DNA of 9,059 nucleotides from Albimonas sp051747505 (GCA_051747505.1 JBNJGE010000148.1:1-9059); one strand, 5' to 3'. Numbered from the stretch's first letter, positions 1-7,217 are shown. The notes: a model not told the origin generated them from the sequence alone. Translations and numbers: made by a program.

Positions 1-85
1 ACGAGTCGCCCCCTGGATTGTACGGACGTTTACTATGGTGGCCGAACGACGGATTCGCCGCGGCCGGAGCTGTGCGCATGATCAC
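1..85 (-). CDS. Possible 5' end of an unidentified minus-strand gene (partial)
   Basis: A minus-strand frame opens with GTG at 85-83, has an in-frame ATG two codons later, and stays open to the left window edge (28 codons visible, beginning MIMRTAPAAANPSF). A GGGAGG sequence (minus strand, 96-91) lies five bases before the GTG, the same ribosome binding site type and spacing used by several genes in this window. About 70% of third codon positions are G or C, lower than in the neighbouring genes. I recognise no family from 28 residues. Two plus-strand frames are also open over part of this stretch, so the call rests mainly on the ribosome binding site. If real, this gene is co-oriented with and downstream of the atu operon, with its own upstream gap. 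Confidence 0.3.
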   Translation of the reverse strand, partial: MIMRTAPAAANPSFGHHSKRPYNPGGDS

Positions 86-90
86 GATGT

Positions 91-96
91 CCTCCC
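91..96 (-). promoter_or_regulatory. Ribosome binding site for the possible left-edge gene
   Basis: GGGAGG on the minus strand, five bases from the GTG at 85. It is the main reason for proposing that partial gene. The less GC-rich segment around 115-140, containing TTATTGATAA (122-131), would lie upstream of it and could carry its promoter, but I cannot define clear -35/-10 elements. Confidence 0.3.
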
Positions 97-185
97 TGGC
101 GCCGACAATGGAGTCGACTTGTTATTGATAATGAAGTGAACAGAATGGGCGCGGGTAATCAAGCGCCTGATGAAGGATTTTTCAC

Positions 186-221
186 GGGACGGCGACGCCG
201 CCCCGGACTGCCCTCAGTCCG
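186..221 (-). terminator. Tandem hairpins at the 3' end of the atu operon
   Basis: Two adjacent inverted repeats lie at and just beyond the atuF stop codon. CGGACTG/CAGTCCG (204-210 and 215-221, loop CCCT) spans the stop codon. GGGACGGC/GCCGCCCC (186-193 and 197-204, one wobble pair, 3-base loop) follows. The minus-strand transcript has no U-run after them (it reads GTGAAAAATCC), so this is not a canonical intrinsic terminator. It could stabilise the mRNA 3' end or act with Rho. Confidence 0.35.
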
Positions 222-2202
222 ACGCGATATCGAGGATGGCCTGACCGGCCGAGAGGTGGTCGCCCACCGCGGCCCGCAGCGCCTCGACGGTCCCGTCCGC
301 GGGGGCGAGAAGGTCGTGGCGCATCTTCATGGCCTCCAGCACCGCCACACGGTCGCCAGCGCGGACACGGGCCCCCTCCGCCGCCAGAAGCTCGACCAGC
401 GCCCCGGGCATGGGCGCGCTCACCCGCCCGTCGCTCTCGGCCTCCTCGCCGCCGGCGGGGGCGGCGACGGCGTCGCGGAAGGCGAGCTCGCGCCCGTCCC
501 GCGACAGGGCCAGGCGGCCGGGGGCCGGGATATGGAACAGCGCCTCCCGCCGCCGGCCCTCCAGCGCGATTCGCGCCCGGCCGTCCTTCCGGGCCAGGAG
601 GTCCGCCTCCGTCGTCCGCTCGCCGTCGGCAAGGCGGTAGCGGCCGCGCCCCAGCGGCGTCACCGTGACGTCGAAGCTCGCGCCGTCCGCCGCCAGCTGC
701 AGCCGACTGGTCAAGAGGCCGCTGCTCGACCAGTCCAGCAGGGCGTCGGGCACGCCGAGGCTCGCCGCCTGCGCCCGGTCGCGCGCGTCGAGGAACAGCA
801 GCAGGGCGGCCAGGGCCGCATCCTCGAACGTCGCCTCCGGGGCGGCGAGGGCGTCCGCCGGGAAATTCTCGGCGATGAAGCCGGTGGTGGCCCGTCCGGC
901 CGCGAAGTCCGGATGGGCCAGCAGGTCCATCAGGAAGCGCCGGTTGGTCACCGGTCCGAAGGCGGCGGTGTCGCGCAGCGCCGCGATCAGACCGCGGCGC
1001 GCGGCGTCGCGCGTGGAGCCGTGGGCGATCACCTTCGCGATCATCGGGTCGTAGAACGGGGGCACTTCCGTGCCCGTCTCCACGCCTGCATCGATGCGCA
1101 CGCCCTCGCCCTGCGCGGGGCGCCAAAGCTCCACCGTGCCCGGCGCGGGCCGGAAGTCGTGGGCAGGGTCCTCGGCGTAGAGCCGCGCCTCGATGGCATG
1201 CCCCTGAAGCCGCAGATCATCCTGCGCCAGCGGCAGCGCCTCGCCCTGCGCCACCTGGATCTGCAGCGCCACGAGGTCGAGCCCGGTGACCATCTCCGTC
1301 ACCGGGTGCTCCACCTGCAGCCGCGTGTTCATCTCCAGGAAGCAGAACTCGCCGCTTTCGTCCAGCAGGAATTCCACCGTCCCCGCCCCGCGGTAGTCGA
1401 TGGCCCGCGCGGCCTCCACCGCCGCCTCGCCCATCCGCGCCCGCAGCTCCGGCGTCATGACGGGGCAGGGCGCCTCCTCCAGCACCTTCTGATGCCGGCG
1501 CTGGACGGAGCAGTCGCGCTCGCCCAGATGGATGACATTGCCATGCGCGTCGGCGAAGACCTGGATCTCCACGTGCCGCGGCCGCTGCACCGCGCGCTCG
1601 AGGATCAGATCACCCGCGCCGAAGGCGGACTCCGCCTCCGCCCGCGCCGCGCGCAGGGCGTCGGGCAGGGCGGCGGCCTCCGCGACCAGCCGCATCCCGC
1701 GCCCGCCGCCCCCGGCCGCGGCCTTGACCATCAGGGGGAGCCCGATGCGCTCCGCCTCCGCGATCAGGGTCGCCTCGGACTGGTCCTCGCCCTCGTAGCC
1801 CGGCACGCAGGGCACGCCCGCGGCGAGCATTCGCCGCTTGGCCGCCGCCTTGTCGCCCATCAGCGCGATCGCCTCCGGGGGCGGCCCGATGAAGACCAGC
1901 CCCGCCTCCGCGCAGGCGCGCGCGAACCCCGCGTTCTCCGACAGGAACCCGTAGCCCGGATGCACCGCTTGGGCCCCGGTCTCCCGCGCCGCAGACAGGA
2001 TGCGCTCCGCGTCCAGATAGCTCTGCGCCGCCGGTCCGGGCCCGATCTCCACCGCCTCGTCGGCGAGCCGCACGTGGGGGGCGCCGGCGTCGGCCTCGGA
2101 ATACACGGCCACGCTGCGCAGCCCCAGCGAGCGGGCGGTGCGGATGACGCGCGCGGCGATCTCGCCGCGATTGGCGATCAGGATCGTGTCGAAGTCGATC
2201 AT
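214..2202 (-). CDS. atuF: Acyl-CoA carboxylase alpha subunit: biotin carboxylase plus biotin carrier (geranyl-CoA carboxylase type)
   Basis: This 662-residue protein carries out the ATP-dependent carboxylation of biotin and delivers the carboxybiotin to the AtuC carboxyltransferase. Domains in order: biotin carboxylase N-domain (about 1-113, with the IANRGEIA and HPGYGFLSEN motifs), ATP-grasp (about 114-318; glycine-rich loop KAAAGGGGRGM at 160-170, RDCSVQRRHQKVLEE at 229-243, EMNTRLQVEHPVTE at 290-303), biotin carboxylase C-domain (about 335-443), an alanine-rich linking BT-type domain (about 460-580), and a biotinyl carrier domain (about 592-660) with EAMKM at 623-627, making Lys626 the biotin site. 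Length fits the MCC/GCC alpha family. ATG overlaps the atuE stop by 4 bp (ATGA), implying translational coupling. The fold is certain. Geranyl-CoA specificity is inferred from the cluster, because alpha subunits of MCC, PCC and GCC look alike. Confidence 0.88.
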   Translation of the reverse strand: MIDFDTILIANRGEIAARVIRTARSLGLRSVAVYSEADAGAPHVRLADEAVEIGPGPAAQSYLDAERILSAARETGAQAVHPGYGFLSENAGFARACAEAGLVFIGPPPEAIALMGDKAAAKRRMLAAGVPCVPGYEGEDQSEATLIAEAERIGLPLMVKAAAGGGGRGMRLVAEAAALPDALRAARAEAESAFGAGDLILERAVQRPRHVEIQVFADAHGNVIHLGERDCSVQRRHQKVLEEAPCPVMTPELRARMGEAAVEAARAIDYRGAGTVEFLLDESGEFCFLEMNTRLQVEHPVTEMVTGLDLVALQIQVAQGEALPLAQDDLRLQGHAIEARLYAEDPAHDFRPAPGTVELWRPAQGEGVRIDAGVETGTEVPPFYDPMIAKVIAHGSTRDAARRGLIAALRDTAAFGPVTNRRFLMDLLAHPDFAAGRATTGFIAENFPADALAAPEATFEDAALAALLLFLDARDRAQAASLGVPDALLDWSSSGLLTSRLQLAADGASFDVTVTPLGRGRYRLADGERTTEADLLARKDGRARIALEGRRREALFHIPAPGRLALSRDGRELAFRDAVAAPAGGEEAESDGRVSAPMPGALVELLAAEGARVRAGDRVAVLEAMKMRHDLLAPADGTVEALRAAVGDHLSAGQAILDIASD

Positions 2203-3002
2203 TCGGCCCAGGCGGGTTTGCGTTTCTCGAGGAAGGAGGCGACGCCCTCGCGCCCCTCCTCGCTCATCATGCAGGCGGCGAAGCGCCCGGCGGCGAAGGC
2301 GCGCATCTCGGGGCGCGACAGGCGCGGGGCGGCCATCAGGATCTCCTTGGTCGCCGCGTTGGCCCCCGGCGCGCAGCGGCGGACCTGCTTGCGGATCGCC
2401 GCCTCGTACGCCTCCAGCCCCGCCGCGTCCTCGGCCACATGGTCGGCCAGGCCGATCCGCCCCGCCTCCGCCCCGTCGAAGCGCGCGCCGGTCAGCATCA
2501 GCCGTCGCGCCGCCGGCTGGCCGATGCGCGCGACCACGAACGGCGCGATCTGGGCGGGCGGGATGCCGATGGAGGTCTCGGTCACCGCGAAGCGCGCGTC
2601 CCGCGTCACCGCCACCACGTCGCCGGTGCAGGCCATGCCCAGCCCTCCGGCGATGGCCGCGCCCTCGATCAGCACCACCAGCACCTGCGGCAGCTCGTTG
2701 AGCGCGTCGAACAGCTCGCCCCCGCGGGCGTTGGCGGCCGCCGTCTCCTCGGCCGAGGCGCCTTCGCCGTGGAAGTTCGCCCTGAAACCCTTGATGTCCC
2801 CGCCCGCGCAGAAGATCCCGCCCTCGCCGCGCAAGGTCACGCCCCGCACGCTCCGGTCCGGAGCGACGGCGTCGACGACCGCGCGCAGCTCGGCCGTCAT
2901 CTCCTGCGACAGGGCGTTGCGCACCTCCGGCCGGTTCAGCCGGATGGTCAGCCAGCCGTCCTCCAGCTCCAGCTTCAGCGTCTCGGTCTGCGGCAGCGTC
3001 AT
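2199..3002 (-). CDS. atuE: Enoyl-CoA hydratase/isomerase family protein (isohexenylglutaconyl-CoA hydratase type)
   Basis: A 267-residue crotonase-fold protein that would add water to the 3-methylglutaconyl-type product of the AtuC/AtuF carboxylase. Oxyanion-hole segments are FCAGGDI (64-70) and IEGAAIAGGLGMA (112-124). Of the two glutamates of classical hydratases, the second is present (Glu142 in TETSIGIPP) while the first position is Gly122. The stretch IAPFVVARIG (152-161) followed by ARRLMLTGARFDGAEAGRIGL resembles the LiuC/AtuE methylglutaconyl/isohexenylglutaconyl-CoA hydratases. The frame is open upstream as far as about 3833, but the real start is the ATG at 3002: the extension overlaps atuC, and GGGAGGGAG sits right before this ATG. 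It lies between the two carboxylase subunits, with an 11-bp gap from atuC and a 4-bp overlap with atuF. The exact substrate is an inference. Confidence 0.85.
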   Translation of the reverse strand: MTLPQTETLKLELEDGWLTIRLNRPEVRNALSQEMTAELRAVVDAVAPDRSVRGVTLRGEGGIFCAGGDIKGFRANFHGEGASAEETAAANARGGELFDALNELPQVLVVLIEGAAIAGGLGMACTGDVVAVTRDARFAVTETSIGIPPAQIAPFVVARIGQPAARRLMLTGARFDGAEAGRIGLADHVAEDAAGLEAYEAAIRKQVRRCAPGANAATKEILMAAPRLSRPEMRAFAAGRFAACMMSEEGREGVASFLEKRKPAWAE

Positions 3003-3013
3003 GGCTCCCTCCC
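3003..3013 (-). promoter_or_regulatory. Ribosome binding site fixing the atuE start
   Basis: The whole 11-base atuC-atuE gap reads GGGAGGGAGCC on the minus strand, directly after the atuC stop codon. GGGAGG is five bases from the ATG at 3002. This excludes the much longer open frame that extends into atuC. Confidence 0.75.
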
Positions 3014-4636
3014 TCAAAGCCGGGCGACGCCGAAGCTGTTGGGCCGCACGCTGCGCGCGCGCCCCTCGCGCACCGTGTCGAGGCAGAAGCCCAGCACCTT
3101 TCGCGAGTCCCGCGGGTCGATCACGCCCTGGTCCAGCATCCGGCCGGAGGTGTAGAAGGCGTCCGACTGCCCGTCGAAATGCGCGATCAGCCGCGCCTTC
3201 TGCGCCTCCAGCTTCTCCTCGTCCACCGCCTCGCCCTTGCGCGCGGCCCCGACGCGGGCGACCTGATCCATGGTCAGCGCCGCCTGCTCGCCGCCCATCA
3301 CGCCGGTGCGCGCGTTGGGCCATGTGAAAAGAAAGTCGGGCTCGTAGCCCAGCCCGCCCATGCCGTAGTTCCCGGCCCCGAAGCTCGCCCCGACATAGAG
3401 GGTCAGCTTGGGCACGCGCACGTTGGCCACCGCCTGGATCATCTTGGAGCCGTGCTTGACCATGCCGGCCCGCTCGTAGTCGCGCCCGACCATGTAGCCG
3501 GTGATGTTGTTGAGGAAGACCAGCGGCAGGTCGGACTGGTCGCAGAGCTGCATGAACTGCCCGGCCTTCGCCGCGCCGTCCGTGTCGATCGGCCCGTTGT
3601 TGGCCAGGATCCCGCAGGCATGCCCGTGGATCGCGCCCTGCAGGCAGACCACCGAGGCCCCGTAGCGCGGCTTGAAGTCGTCGAACTCCGAGCCGTCCAC
3701 CAGCCGCGCCACAAGCTCCCGCGCCTCGTAGGGCTGGCGGTAGTCGACCGGGACCAGCCCCGCGATCTCGTCGGGGTCGTGGGCCGGCTCGGCGAAGGCC
3801 CGCGGCTCCGGCCGGGGCGCGCCCTTGTTCCAATCCAGCCGCCCCATGACGTCCCGCGCCATGCGCAGCGCCTGCGCGTCGTCCTCGGCCGAGTACTCCA
3901 CGAGGCCGGAGACGGTGGCGTGCATGTCCGTCCCGCCCAGCTCCTCGTCCTCGGATACCTCGCCCGTCGCCGCCTTCACCAGCGCCGCGCCCCCGAGCGC
4001 CGCCATCCCGCGCCTGCGCACCGAGATCACGTAGTCCGACATTCCCGGCATGTAGGCCCCGCCCGCGGTCGAGGGCCCGTGCAGCACCGCGATCGTCGGC
4101 AGCCCCGCCGCCGACAGCCGCGCCAGCCGCTCGAAGATGCCCCCGCCCCAGGCCCAGCCCTCGACCTTGTAGCGCAGAAGGTCCGCCCCCGCGCTCTCCA
4201 CCAGGTGCACGAAGGGGAGCCGTTGGCGCAGCGCGATGTCCTGGCAGGCCCGCATCTTGGGCCCCGACATTTCCGTCATGGCGCCCGCGTTGATGCCGCT
4301 GTCATCGGCCACCACCATGCAGCGCGCGCCGGAGACGAAGCCGATGCCGGCGATCAGCGAGCCACCGGGCATCGACTTCTCCCGGTCCGGCACGTCGACC
4401 ATGTAGTTGGCCAGCCCGAACAGCTCGAGAAACGGCATGCCGGGATCGAGCAGGCGCGCCAGCCGCTCGCGCGGCGTCAGCTGCCCGCGTTCCTCGAACC
4501 GCGCCCGCCGCTTCTCCGAGGCCGCCGCCGCCCGCGCCTTCAGGGCGTGCGTCTGCTCCACCAGCTCCAGCATCTCGCGCCGGTTCCGCGCGAAGCTCTC
4601 CGAGCGGGGGTCGAGGGTCGAGGTCCAAACGCTCAT
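3014..4636 (-). CDS. atuC: Acyl-CoA carboxylase beta subunit, carboxyltransferase (geranyl-CoA carboxylase type)
   Basis: A 540-residue carboxyltransferase with two crotonase-like halves (about 30-290 and 295-535), the usual size for MCC/GCC beta subunits. It moves the carboxyl group from biotin on AtuF to the gamma carbon of a 3-methyl-enoyl-CoA. Visible markers are VESAGADLLRY (146-156), the N-half oxyanion loop STAGGAYMPGMSDY (189-202), KAATGEVSEDEELGG (221-235), and the C-half loop GASFGAGNYGM (416-426). At the substrate-pocket position where 3-methylcrotonyl-CoA carboxylases have Phe in an HFGRIF motif, this protein has WGGGIF (163-168), i.e. Gly164. As I recall from the GCC holoenzyme structure work, Gly there opens room for geranyl-CoA. 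The start ATG at 4636 overlaps the atuA stop by 4 bp (ATGA). The MCC alternative is disfavoured by Gly164 and by the AtuA neighbour. Confidence 0.88.
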   Translation of the reverse strand: MSVWTSTLDPRSESFARNRREMLELVEQTHALKARAAAASEKRRARFEERGQLTPRERLARLLDPGMPFLELFGLANYMVDVPDREKSMPGGSLIAGIGFVSGARCMVVADDSGINAGAMTEMSGPKMRACQDIALRQRLPFVHLVESAGADLLRYKVEGWAWGGGIFERLARLSAAGLPTIAVLHGPSTAGGAYMPGMSDYVISVRRRGMAALGGAALVKAATGEVSEDEELGGTDMHATVSGLVEYSAEDDAQALRMARDVMGRLDWNKGAPRPEPRAFAEPAHDPDEIAGLVPVDYRQPYEARELVARLVDGSEFDDFKPRYGASVVCLQGAIHGHACGILANNGPIDTDGAAKAGQFMQLCDQSDLPLVFLNNITGYMVGRDYERAGMVKHGSKMIQAVANVRVPKLTLYVGASFGAGNYGMGGLGYEPDFLFTWPNARTGVMGGEQAALTMDQVARVGAARKGEAVDEEKLEAQKARLIAHFDGQSDAFYTSGRMLDQGVIDPRDSRKVLGFCLDTVREGRARSVRPNSFGVARL

Positions 4637-6420
4637 GCCACGCGCTCCGCCATCTCGGCGGACACCGGGATCGGATGGGCCAGCAGGATCTGCGCGTAGC
4701 CCTTGCCCTGCGGGTCGTTGCGCAGGCTGGCCACGCCGCCCCCGCCCAGCACGTCGTGCAGCAGGAAGTTGACGGCGTTCGAGCCCGGCAGCAGGAACCG
4801 CTCCACCTTGCCCTGCAGGAAATGCGCGAAGGTGCGGGCCACCGTTTCCTCGTCCAGCGCCGCCCAGATCCAGGGAAGATATTCGGGCTTGCGCGCGATG
4901 ATCCCGACATTGGCCTTGTCGCCCTTGTCCCCGCTGCGCCCCCAGGCGAGGCGGACCAGCGGAACCTCCGTCGCCGCGCCCTCCCCGGGCAGGGGCGGGG
5001 GCGCGGGGCGCGCGATGGCGGCAGGGTCGAAGGCCGGGCCCGAGGGCGTTTCAATGTCGATCGCTCGCCCGTCGATCTCAACCGAGACGGGCACGTCGCG
5101 CTTGGGCATCAGGAAGGAGAACAGTCGCACCACTGGAGAGGGCTTCGGCCGCCCGCCCTGGAACCCCGACAGCCCCGAGGGCGCGGCCAGCCCCACCCCC
5201 GTCGCCGCGCGGATCAGCGTCGCGATTCCCGCCTGCTCGGGGTGCTTGGCGGCGATCTTGACCACCACCTCCCGCGGCGCCTCGATCACGCGGGCCGCGC
5301 CGAACTGGCTCTCCGCGCCCAGCACCTCCACGCTGGTCTCCGTGAATTCGCCCAGGTTGCTGGCCCGCAACCCGGCTTCGGCGCGCGAGAAGGCGGCCCT
5401 GGCGAAGGTCCGTGCGCGCCCCTCGGCGTCGAAGCCGTAGAAGGTGTGGAGCGAGCCGCCCCGCCAGCCGTCGAACCAGGTGGCCGAGACCTTGTAGGAG
5501 GCCGGCGCCGGGAGGCCCTTCGCCCCCTCCACGCGCACCCGGTCCCGCCCGGTCTGCGCGAAGGACACCTGCGAGAAGTCGCAGGCCACGTCCGGGCAGA
5601 GATAGGCCTGCGGGTCCCCGATCTCGTAGAGCATCTGCTCGGCCACCGTCCCGACGCTGACCTTCCCGCCGGTCCCCTCCGGCTTGGTCACCTCGAAGGC
5701 GCCGGAGGGCTCGACCTCCGCTACGGGATAGCCGATGCGGTCGATGCTGTCGGCCACCTCCTCCCAGTCGGTGAAGTTGCCGCCCGTCGCCTGCGGCCCG
5801 CATTCCAGGATGTGGCCGGCCAGCGTGCCGCCCGCCAGCCGGTCCAGGTCCTGCGGCCCCCAGCCGAATTCATGGATGCAGGCGCCGAGCGTCACCGCGC
5901 TGTCCACGCAGCGTCCCGTGATCACGATGTCCGCGCCCGCGTCCAGCGCCCGGGCGATGGGGAAGGCGCCGAGATAGGCGTTGACGCTCGCCACCTTCGC
6001 CGGGTCGGGGAAGGGCGCGCCGGAGAACATCTCCCGCGCTTCGAGCTCGCCCGCCCGGTCGGTCAGGTCGTCGCCCAGCACCACCGCGACCTTGAGCGAC
6101 AGTCCCTTGTTCTTGATCCTCTCCCTCAACGCCTCGGCGCAAGCTCTTGGATTCACGCCGCCCGCGTTGGAGACGATCTTGACTCCCTGCCGCGCGATCT
6201 CGTCGAGATGGGGGGCGAGGGCGGTGGTGACGAAGTCGCGGGCATAGCCGGCCTCGGGGTCCTTCGCGCGGGCGCGGGCCATGATCGACATGGTGATCTC
6301 GGCCAGATAGTCGAAGACGATGTAGTCGAGATCGGCGTTTTTCAGGAACTGCGGCACGGCCATCGGGGAATCGCCCCAGTAGCCGCTGGCGCCGCCGATG
6401 CGCAGCCTCTCGCCCTTCAT
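4633..6420 (-). CDS. atuA: Acyclic terpene utilization AtuA family protein (DUF1446)
   Basis: First gene of the minus-strand operon, 595 residues. The long N-terminal part (about 4-440) is the DUF1446/AtuA core, with IGGASGYWGDSP (8-19), YIVFDYLAEITMSI (33-46), IVSNAGGVNPRACAEAL (82-98), ADIVITGRCVDSAVTLG (163-179) and ECGPQATGGNFTDW (206-219). After a proline/alanine-rich linker (about 462-482) comes a small C-terminal domain (about 486-588) with WGRSGDKGDKANVGI (493-507) and LPGSNAVNFLLHDVLGGGG (544-562). AtuA is required for or co-induced with acyclic terpene growth in Pseudomonas, but to my knowledge its reaction is not established. The ATG at 6420 is supported by GGGAGGAGG (minus strand, 6434-6426) five bases upstream. 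The family call is firm; the function is unknown. Confidence 0.9.
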   Translation of the reverse strand: MKGERLRIGGASGYWGDSPMAVPQFLKNADLDYIVFDYLAEITMSIMARARAKDPEAGYARDFVTTALAPHLDEIARQGVKIVSNAGGVNPRACAEALRERIKNKGLSLKVAVVLGDDLTDRAGELEAREMFSGAPFPDPAKVASVNAYLGAFPIARALDAGADIVITGRCVDSAVTLGACIHEFGWGPQDLDRLAGGTLAGHILECGPQATGGNFTDWEEVADSIDRIGYPVAEVEPSGAFEVTKPEGTGGKVSVGTVAEQMLYEIGDPQAYLCPDVACDFSQVSFAQTGRDRVRVEGAKGLPAPASYKVSATWFDGWRGGSLHTFYGFDAEGRARTFARAAFSRAEAGLRASNLGEFTETSVEVLGAESQFGAARVIEAPREVVVKIAAKHPEQAGIATLIRAATGVGLAAPSGLSGFQGGRPKPSPVVRLFSFLMPKRDVPVSVEIDGRAIDIETPSGPAFDPAAIARPAPPPLPGEGAATEVPLVRLAWGRSGDKGDKANVGIIARKPEYLPWIWAALDEETVARTFAHFLQGKVERFLLPGSNAVNFLLHDVLGGGGVASLRNDPQGKGYAQILLAHPIPVSAEMAERVA

Positions 6421-6454
6421 GCGCGCCTCCTCCCTGTCTCTTGCCCATGAGGGC

Positions 6455-6473
6455 GGCTCAGTTATGCTGAGTC
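6455..6473. promoter_or_regulatory. Palindromic operator candidate for the TetR regulator
   Basis: CTCAG (6457-6461) and CTGAG (6467-6471) form a perfect inverted repeat around a 5-bp centre (TTATG). A further G/C pair at 6455/6473 follows one mismatch. Size and placement suit a TetR-family operator. Bound protein would cover the TATGCT element of its own promoter and the TTGACT element of the atuA promoter, repressing both. Pseudomonas AtuR is reported to bind inverted repeats in the equivalent atuA-atuR gap; I cannot claim sequence identity with those sites. Confidence 0.5.
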
Positions 6474-6486
6474 AAGATCGATCCCC

Positions 6487-6494
6487 GAGGGAGG
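6487..6494 (+). promoter_or_regulatory. Ribosome binding site fixing the TetR start
   Basis: GAGGGAGG, five bases before the ATG at 6500. The frame is open upstream to an ATG at 6398, but that start would lie inside atuA, has no such site, and adds 34 residues unlike a TetR N-terminus. Confidence 0.75.
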
Positions 6495-6499
6495 CCGCC

Positions 6500-7207
6500 A
6501 TGAGCGCGCCCGGCCGACGCACGCGCCGTCAGCGCGTCGAGGAGATGGAGGGGGCCATCCTCTCCGCCGCGCAGGCCGTCTTCGCGCGCGAGGGGTTCGA
6601 GGGCGCGCGCCTCGCCGAGATCGCGCGCGCGGCGGGCGTGGCGGAGGGGACCGTCTACCTCTACTTCGAAAACAAGAACGCGCTCTACAGCGCTGTTCTC
6701 AGAAGTTTTTACGCCGAGCTCACTCACGCCGCCGCGGACGGCGTGGCCCGCCTCTCCGGCACGCGGGAGCGTCTGGATTTCCTCGCCCGCCACCACCTCG
6801 CCCATGTCGGCCCGGCCTGGAAGATGTTCGCGCTGATGGCCTATCACGCGCGCTTCTCCGACGACTATCGCGGGGCGGAGACCTGGAAGCTGAACCGCGC
6901 CTACGCCCGGGTCTTCGACGGCGTGGTGCGCGAGGGCGCGGCGCGGGGCGAGCTGCGCGGGGATCTGCCGGTGGGCATGCTGCGCGACGCCTTCTATGGC
7001 GGTCTGGAATTCGCCTGCCGCAGCGCGCTGATCCGCGGGGAGGATCCCGCGGGGCTGGCGGAGGCGCTGACGCCGGCCTTTCTGGAGCAGTTCCTGGCGG
7101 GTGCCGCGGCGCCGGCCGGGGCCGGGCCGCCGGAGGCGAGCCGGCTGGAGCGGGCGGCGGCGCGGCTGGAGAAGGCGGCCGAGCGGCTGGAGGCCGCGGG
7201 CAAGTAA
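6500..7207 (+). CDS. TetR/AcrR-family transcriptional regulator, probable AtuR-like repressor
   Basis: A 235-residue one-component regulator. The N-terminal DNA-binding domain (about 12-62) shows the standard TetR pattern: AILSAAQAVFAREGFEG, then the helix-turn-helix LAEIARAAGVAEGTVYLYF (38-56), then ENKNALYSAVL. Residues about 75-200 form the helical ligand-binding and dimerisation domain, with TetR_C features such as MLRDAFYGGLEFA (160-172). The last 20 or so residues repeat RLExAAxRLExA units (215-234) and look like an amphipathic helix or short coiled coil, an unusual tail. It is divergent from the atu operon and 18 bp upstream of the dehydrogenase gene, so it probably represses both units and itself through the intergenic palindrome. 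A terpenoid or acyl-CoA inducer is likely by analogy with AtuR and FadR-type TetR proteins, but not shown here. Confidence 0.87.
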   Translation: MSAPGRRTRRQRVEEMEGAILSAAQAVFAREGFEGARLAEIARAAGVAEGTVYLYFENKNALYSAVLRSFYAELTHAAADGVARLSGTRERLDFLARHHLAHVGPAWKMFALMAYHARFSDDYRGAETWKLNRAYARVFDGVVREGAARGELRGDLPVGMLRDAFYGGLEFACRSALIRGEDPAGLAEALTPAFLEQFLAGAAAPAGAGPPEASRLERAAARLEKAAERLEAAGK

Positions 7208-7217
7208 CGACGTGACA

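Larger units (their letters stand above)
6421..6499. promoter_or_regulatory. Divergent control region between atuA and the TetR gene
   Basis: This 79-bp gap must drive both the minus-strand atu operon and the plus-strand regulator unit. Plus strand: TTGCCC (6441-6446), 16-bp spacer, TATGCT (6463-6468), then the ribosome binding site at 6487. Minus strand: TTGACT (6475-6470), close to the -35 consensus; a 17-bp spacer leads to CCTCAT (6452-6447), a weak -10 match. These are pattern matches to housekeeping-sigma promoters, whose -10 sequences are loose in alphaproteobacteria. The palindrome at 6455-6473 overlaps the plus -10 and the minus -35. Confidence 0.5.

Noticed and set aside
3..128. Plus-strand open frame from the left edge ending at a TGA at 126-128
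   Set aside because: It could be a gene tail, but there is no recognisable motif, codon use is mixed and other frames are open too. Evidence is insufficient to annotate.
136..3327. A 1063-codon open frame on the plus strand opposite atuF, atuE and the end of atuC
   Set aside because: It is antisense to three well-recognised genes. The translation is arginine/proline-rich low-complexity sequence typical of a GC-rich shadow frame, with no known domain and no ribosome binding site.
3003..3833. N-terminal extension of AtuE into a 544-residue protein
   Set aside because: The added part is an out-of-frame reading of atuC; a strong ribosome binding site precedes the ATG at 3002.
3179..6450. Long plus-strand open frames (3179-4699 and 4675-6450) opposite atuC and atuA
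   Set aside because: Shadow frames of real genes; composition is rich in Arg, His, Gly and Ala without motifs. Length alone is expected at this GC content.
6398..6499. N-terminal extension of the TetR protein to an ATG at 6398
   Set aside because: It would overlap the start of atuA and run through the promoter region, and the good ribosome binding site is at 6487-6494.
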